The translations under genes were made by a program, and so were the position numbers. A stretch of 50,782 bases of DNA, taken from assembly GCA_038318455.1 (NCBI GenBank), contig JBBQCF010000002.1:1-50782 (forward strand). Direction: 5' to 3'. Below the pieces are notes generated by a model that saw nothing but the letters and a program-made list of their open reading frames with translations, had not been told where the DNA came from and ran no database searches. The first letter of the stretch is position 1; every line of letters begins with the position of its first letter. Of this stretch, positions 49,893-50,782 are shown one piece after another. The DNA comes from UBA12068 sp038318455 (GTDB lineage: Bacteria > Patescibacteriota > Minisyncoccia > Moranbacterales > GWC2-37-73).

Positions 49893-50693
49893 ATGTTTAC
49901 AAAAAAATCTTTAAAACAAAAAAATGTTATGCATGGGATAGTGTTTTCTTTTTTTGCTATCAGCGCTTTCTTTTGTGTTAGAGCAGAAAATGCTCAAGCA
50001 GCAAATGGGACACTTTCATTAGTTCCATCTGTTTCTTCGGTGATCAGTGGAGGATCTTTTTATGTGGATGTTAATATGGATACAAATTTGAATACAGTCG
50101 TAGCGACTAGGGCAGTTATACGTTATGATAAAACAAAAGTAACTTTTGTTAATTGGAACACAGCTACTTCAATCTTTACAACAAACAACAATCTTTGCTA
50201 TGCGGCTGATGGCGGCGTGGAAAAACCAATAAATTCTCCTTGTCAGATTATAGCTAATGATACGGCAAATGGAATTGTTACGATTACAATGGCCTCAGCG
50301 CATGTTGCAGATCCTGTTGTTGATATTTCCAAATTAGTTAAAGGTTCAGGTTTATTGGTTGCTAGAGCTAATTTTACCGCAAATGTGGATATTGCATCAA
50401 ATCTTATTAATGTTATGGGTCTTCATCATGCCAACACGAGAAACGGAAATGATAGTGGAATAGTTATAGACGATAATTTGGGAACTGATATAACTGACGC
50501 TCCAGTTCAAAGAAGCACCGTTCAATACGGCGATCTTAATAGTGATCGTAGAGTCAATTTATTTGATTACAATACGCTTTTGCCAAATTATGGCAACACT
50601 ACTCCTGGAAATGTTGCTGATATAACTGCCGACAATCTTGTGAACCTGTTTGATTATAATGTTATTCTTGGTAGTTTTGGTCAAACTTTTTAA
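49893..50693 (+). CDS. Secreted cohesin-dockerin protein
   Basis: The 266-residue protein has a signal peptide (about 14-36, ending AQAAN). A cohesin-like domain follows (about 38-185: GTLSLVPSVSSVISGGSFYVDV, AVIRYDKTKVTFV, ANGIVTITMASAH, LLVARANFTA). A complete dockerin type I tail ends it, with two calcium loops: YGDLNSDRRVNLFDYNTLL and ADITADNLVNLFDYNVIL. It could bridge a dockerin-bearing enzyme and another cohesin, as adaptor scaffoldins do in cellulosomes. Unlike the tails of the three upstream proteins, both dockerin repeats are intact here. Confidence 0.85.
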   Translation: MFTKKSLKQKNVMHGIVFSFFAISAFFCVRAENAQAANGTLSLVPSVSSVISGGSFYVDVNMDTNLNTVVATRAVIRYDKTKVTFVNWNTATSIFTTNNNLCYAADGGVEKPINSPCQIIANDTANGIVTITMASAHVADPVVDISKLVKGSGLLVARANFTANVDIASNLINVMGLHHANTRNGNDSGIVIDDNLGTDITDAPVQRSTVQYGDLNSDRRVNLFDYNTLLPNYGNTTPGNVADITADNLVNLFDYNVILGSFGQTF

Positions 50694-50735
50694 TTTGAGT
50701 GTGTTTAATAGCAATTTTAATAAAAATAAAAATCT

Positions 50736-50782
50736 ATGTTTAAAAAAAGCCTAATCAAGATAAGTTCCAAAATGGTCAGTGC
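50736..50782 (+). CDS. Start of an exported protein, cut by window end
   Basis: ATG 50736 opens a frame running off the window, with a basic N-terminus (MFKKSLIKISSKMVS) resembling the start of the preceding cohesin-dockerin protein. The spacing and AT-rich upstream region fit the local gene style. It is possibly another member of the same operon. Confidence 0.5.
   Translation, partial: MFKKSLIKISSKMVS

Overview
The window looks like a chromosomal segment from a low-GC bacterium of the Candidate Phyla Radiation (Patescibacteria, Parcubacteria-like). This placement is inference. It rests on the compact AT-rich layout, the near absence of Shine-Dalgarno sequences in front of most genes, many small single-pass membrane proteins, and CPR-style surface proteins with cysteine-rich or cohesin/dockerin-like modules. 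There is no rRNA, prophage, transposase or CRISPR array. The standard genetic code fits: conserved genes are intact, and TGA is a rare but real stop.

Layout. 1-5.1 kb: the end of a large cysteine-rich surface protein, a membrane peptide, RecQ and two tiny proteins. 5.2-10.6 kb: a division and cell-wall cluster (mraZ, rsmH, ftsL-like, ftsI, murF) behind an MraZ-type operator. 10.6-13.9 kb: orphan genes with strong promoters and Shine-Dalgarno sites, two secreted or membrane proteins, tRNA-Glu and two tRNA-derived hairpin units. 14-17.1 kb: isoprenoid genes (prenyl synthase, ispG, uppS). 17.2-19.7 kb: thiol-redox genes (CcdA/DsbD-like, trxA, trxB). 19.8-23.3 kb: malic enzyme, YjbQ family, pcm, mltG. 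23.3-28 kb: the rod-shape cluster mreB-mreC-mreD-PBP2. 28.1-28.6 kb: RNase P RNA carrying an inverted-repeat insertion. 28.6-37.3 kb: sugar transferase, khpA, folC (minus strand), trmD, ftsW/rodA, murG, murC, rnhA. 37.5-42.7 kb: an adaptor plus ABC exporter of the MacAB/YknXYZ type. 42.7-50.8 kb: secreted glycan-active or glycan-binding proteins with dockerin-like tails, followed by cohesin-domain proteins.

The lipid-carrier genes (isoprenoids, uppS), Mur ligases, MurG, FtsW, two penicillin-binding proteins, MltG and MreBCD together give most of a working peptidoglycan and rod-shape pathway. The redox trio would maintain extracytoplasmic thiols.

The most interesting parts are (1) the 42.7-50.7 kb locus, which reads as a minimal cellulosome-like assembly with a heparinase-like enzyme, carbohydrate-binding-like proteins, half-dockerin tails and membrane-anchored cohesins; and (2) an unusually rich set of palindromic repeats. 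Some have locus-specific arms around a conserved core. Others sit in frame inside folC and a CcdA/DsbD-like gene, inside rnpB, or are built from tRNA-Glu 3' ends. All family assignments were made by eye from motifs; no database search was run.
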